From assembly GCA_964606575.1 (NCBI GenBank), contig CAZSHA010000055.1:1-15608 (forward strand): a DNA stretch of 15,608 nt. The letters are read 5' to 3'. Positions 14,456 to 15,608 of the stretch are shown here, piece by piece. Numbering within the stretch: the first letter of the stretch is position 1; each line of letters begins with the position of its first letter. The position numbers and the translations under genes were made by a program. This DNA is from RGIG4576 sp964606575 (GTDB lineage Bacteria; Bacteroidota; Bacteroidia; Bacteroidales; Muribaculaceae). Under the pieces are notes generated by a model that did not search any database, had not been told where the DNA came from, and was given only the letters and a program-made list of their open reading frames with translations.

Positions 14456-15608
14456 ATGAAATTACAAGTAAGTAATACAAATTCTCCTAGTTGGAGAGAG
14501 ATTACGGTAAAGTCTGAACTTCCTGCAAAGTTGAAAGAACTTGAGGATTTAGCAAAAAATTTGTGGTGGGTATGGAATAGTGAAGGTAAAACATTATTTC
14601 ATGACTTAGATCCTGAATTGTGGCGTGCGACTGGTGAGAACCCAGTTTTAATGTTACAAAAAATAGACCACGAGCGTTATGAAGAGATAATGAATGATAA
14701 AGCGATGATGCAACGCATTAAAGATGTTGTAGCTAGCTTTAAGGCTTACATGAAGAAACCTATGCGTAAAGATGTGCCTTCTATTGCATACTTCAGTATG
14801 GAATATGGTCTATGTGCAAGTTTAAAGATATACTCAGGTGGTCTAGGTATTCTTGCTGGTGATTATATCAAGCAAGCATCTGACTCATGCGTAGATATGA
14901 CGGCTGTTGGTTTCTTGTATAAACATGGTTACTTTACACAAACATTGTCTGTTGATGGACAACAAATGGCTAATTATGAGCCACAAAATTTCAACCAATT
15001 GCCTTTAGAACCAGTTCTTGATGAGAGAGGTGCACAAATTGTGTTGGAAGTGCCATATCCTGGACGTATAATTTATGCTAACATTTGGAAAGTAAATGTA
15101 GGTCGTATGAATCTATATCTACTTGATACAGATATAGACAAGAACTCAGAGTTTGATCGTCCTATCACATCTCAACTATATGGTGGTGACTGGGAAAACC
15201 GTATCAAACAGGAATATTTGTTAGGTATAGGTGGTGTTTTGATGCTAAAGCGTCTTGGCGTAAAAGCTCAATTATATCATTGCAATGAAGGCCATGCTGC
15301 ACTTTTGAACTTACAACGTCTTGTTGATTATGTACAAGAAGAAAAGTTGGATTTCAATGTAGCATTAGAGCTAGTGCGTGCAACTTCATTGTATACAGTA
15401 CACACTCCAGTTCCTGCTGGTCACGACTACTTTGATGAAGGTTTGTTCGGCAAATATATGGGAGAATATCCAGCAAAATTAGGTATTAGCTGGCAAGACT
15501 TGATGAACATGGGACGTGAGAACCCAGATACAAATGAGCGCTTCTCTATGAGTGTGTTCGCTTTAAATACTTGTCAAGAGGCTAACGGTGTGAGCTGGTT
15601 GCACGGTG
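14456..15608 (+). CDS. glgP: Alpha-glucan (glycogen) phosphorylase, GT35, 3'-truncated by window end
   Basis: The frame is open from ATG 14456 to the window edge (384 codons). GT35 phosphorylases cleave terminal alpha-1,4-glucose from glycogen using phosphate, giving glucose-1-phosphate. Residues 22-57 match the N-terminal DUF3417-type region of short bacterial and archaeal phosphorylases (LPAKLKELEDLAKNLWWVWN). Then come SIAYFSMEYGL (109-119), YSGGLGILAGDYIKQASD (126-143), YHCNEGHAALL (274-284) and TVHTPVPAGHDYF (314-326). The pyridoxal-phosphate lysine lies beyond the window. It follows the synthase by 79 nt, probably sharing its transcript and perhaps also using the internal promoter at 13998-14029. 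The pair makes a storage-glycogen cycle. Confidence 0.93.
   Translation, partial: MKLQVSNTNSPSWREITVKSELPAKLKELEDLAKNLWWVWNSEGKTLFHDLDPELWRATGENPVLMLQKIDHERYEEIMNDKAMMQRIKDVVASFKAYMKKPMRKDVPSIAYFSMEYGLCASLKIYSGGLGILAGDYIKQASDSCVDMTAVGFLYKHGYFTQTLSVDGQQMANYEPQNFNQLPLEPVLDERGAQIVLEVPYPGRIIYANIWKVNVGRMNLYLLDTDIDKNSEFDRPITSQLYGGDWENRIKQEYLLGIGGVLMLKRLGVKAQLYHCNEGHAALLNLQRLVDYVQEEKLDFNVALELVRATSLYTVHTPVPAGHDYFDEGLFGKYMGEYPAKLGISWQDLMNMGRENPDTNERFSMSVFALNTCQEANGVSWLHG

Noticed and set aside
1..15608. Mobile elements, CRISPR, tRNA/rRNA, defence or biosynthetic islands
   Set aside because: No transposase or integrase motifs, terminal repeats, regularly spaced repeats or RNA-gene signatures were seen; nearly all bases are in housekeeping-type genes of uniform composition.

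Overview
The window reads as ordinary chromosomal sequence from a member of the Bacteroidota, most likely the order Bacteroidales. The evidence is strongly A+T-rich DNA, absence of clear Shine-Dalgarno sequences, promoters of the Bacteroides sigma-ABfr type (TTTG, about 20 nt, TAnnTTTG), a Bacteroidota-style MutL with a DQHRAH motif, a eukaryote-like GT3 glycogen synthase followed by an alpha-glucan phosphorylase, and a conserved small protein and acyltransferase typical of the group. I see no mobile elements, CRISPR array, tRNA, rRNA or phage genes. No stretch over 300 bases lacks a gene.

Plus-strand block 1 (63-3191): mutL (mismatch repair), then a secreted beta-lactamase-fold serine hydrolase 15 nt downstream. 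It ends in a long A+T hairpin at 3190-3224.

Plus-strand block 2 (3253-10773): a strong promoter (3203-3234), partly inside that hairpin, precedes six tightly packed genes. They are a secreted TPR/PD40 protein, flotillin-like floA, cstA-type peptide/pyruvate transporter, a PHP-family phosphatase, metA and rlhA. Gaps are 15, 16, 3, 8 and 0 nt, so one transcript is likely. It joins envelope organisation, carbon-starvation uptake, amino-acid metabolism and 23S rRNA modification.

Minus-strand block (12517 down to 10778): a small conserved protein of unknown function, a short PlsC-type acyltransferase and a YafV-like omega-amidase, with gaps of 18 and 12 nt. It converges on rlhA with only 4 nt between the two stop codons.

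Plus-strand block 3 (12712 to the window edge): a GT3 glycogen synthase with its own promoter, then a GT35 alpha-glucan phosphorylase cut by the window end. Together they build and break down storage glycogen. A consensus-like promoter lies inside the synthase gene and may serve the phosphorylase.

I found no convincing undescribed multi-gene system. The best leads are modest: promoter architecture, the degenerate MutL nuclease motif, the predicted acetyl-CoA specificity of MetA, and the uncharacterised 121-residue protein.
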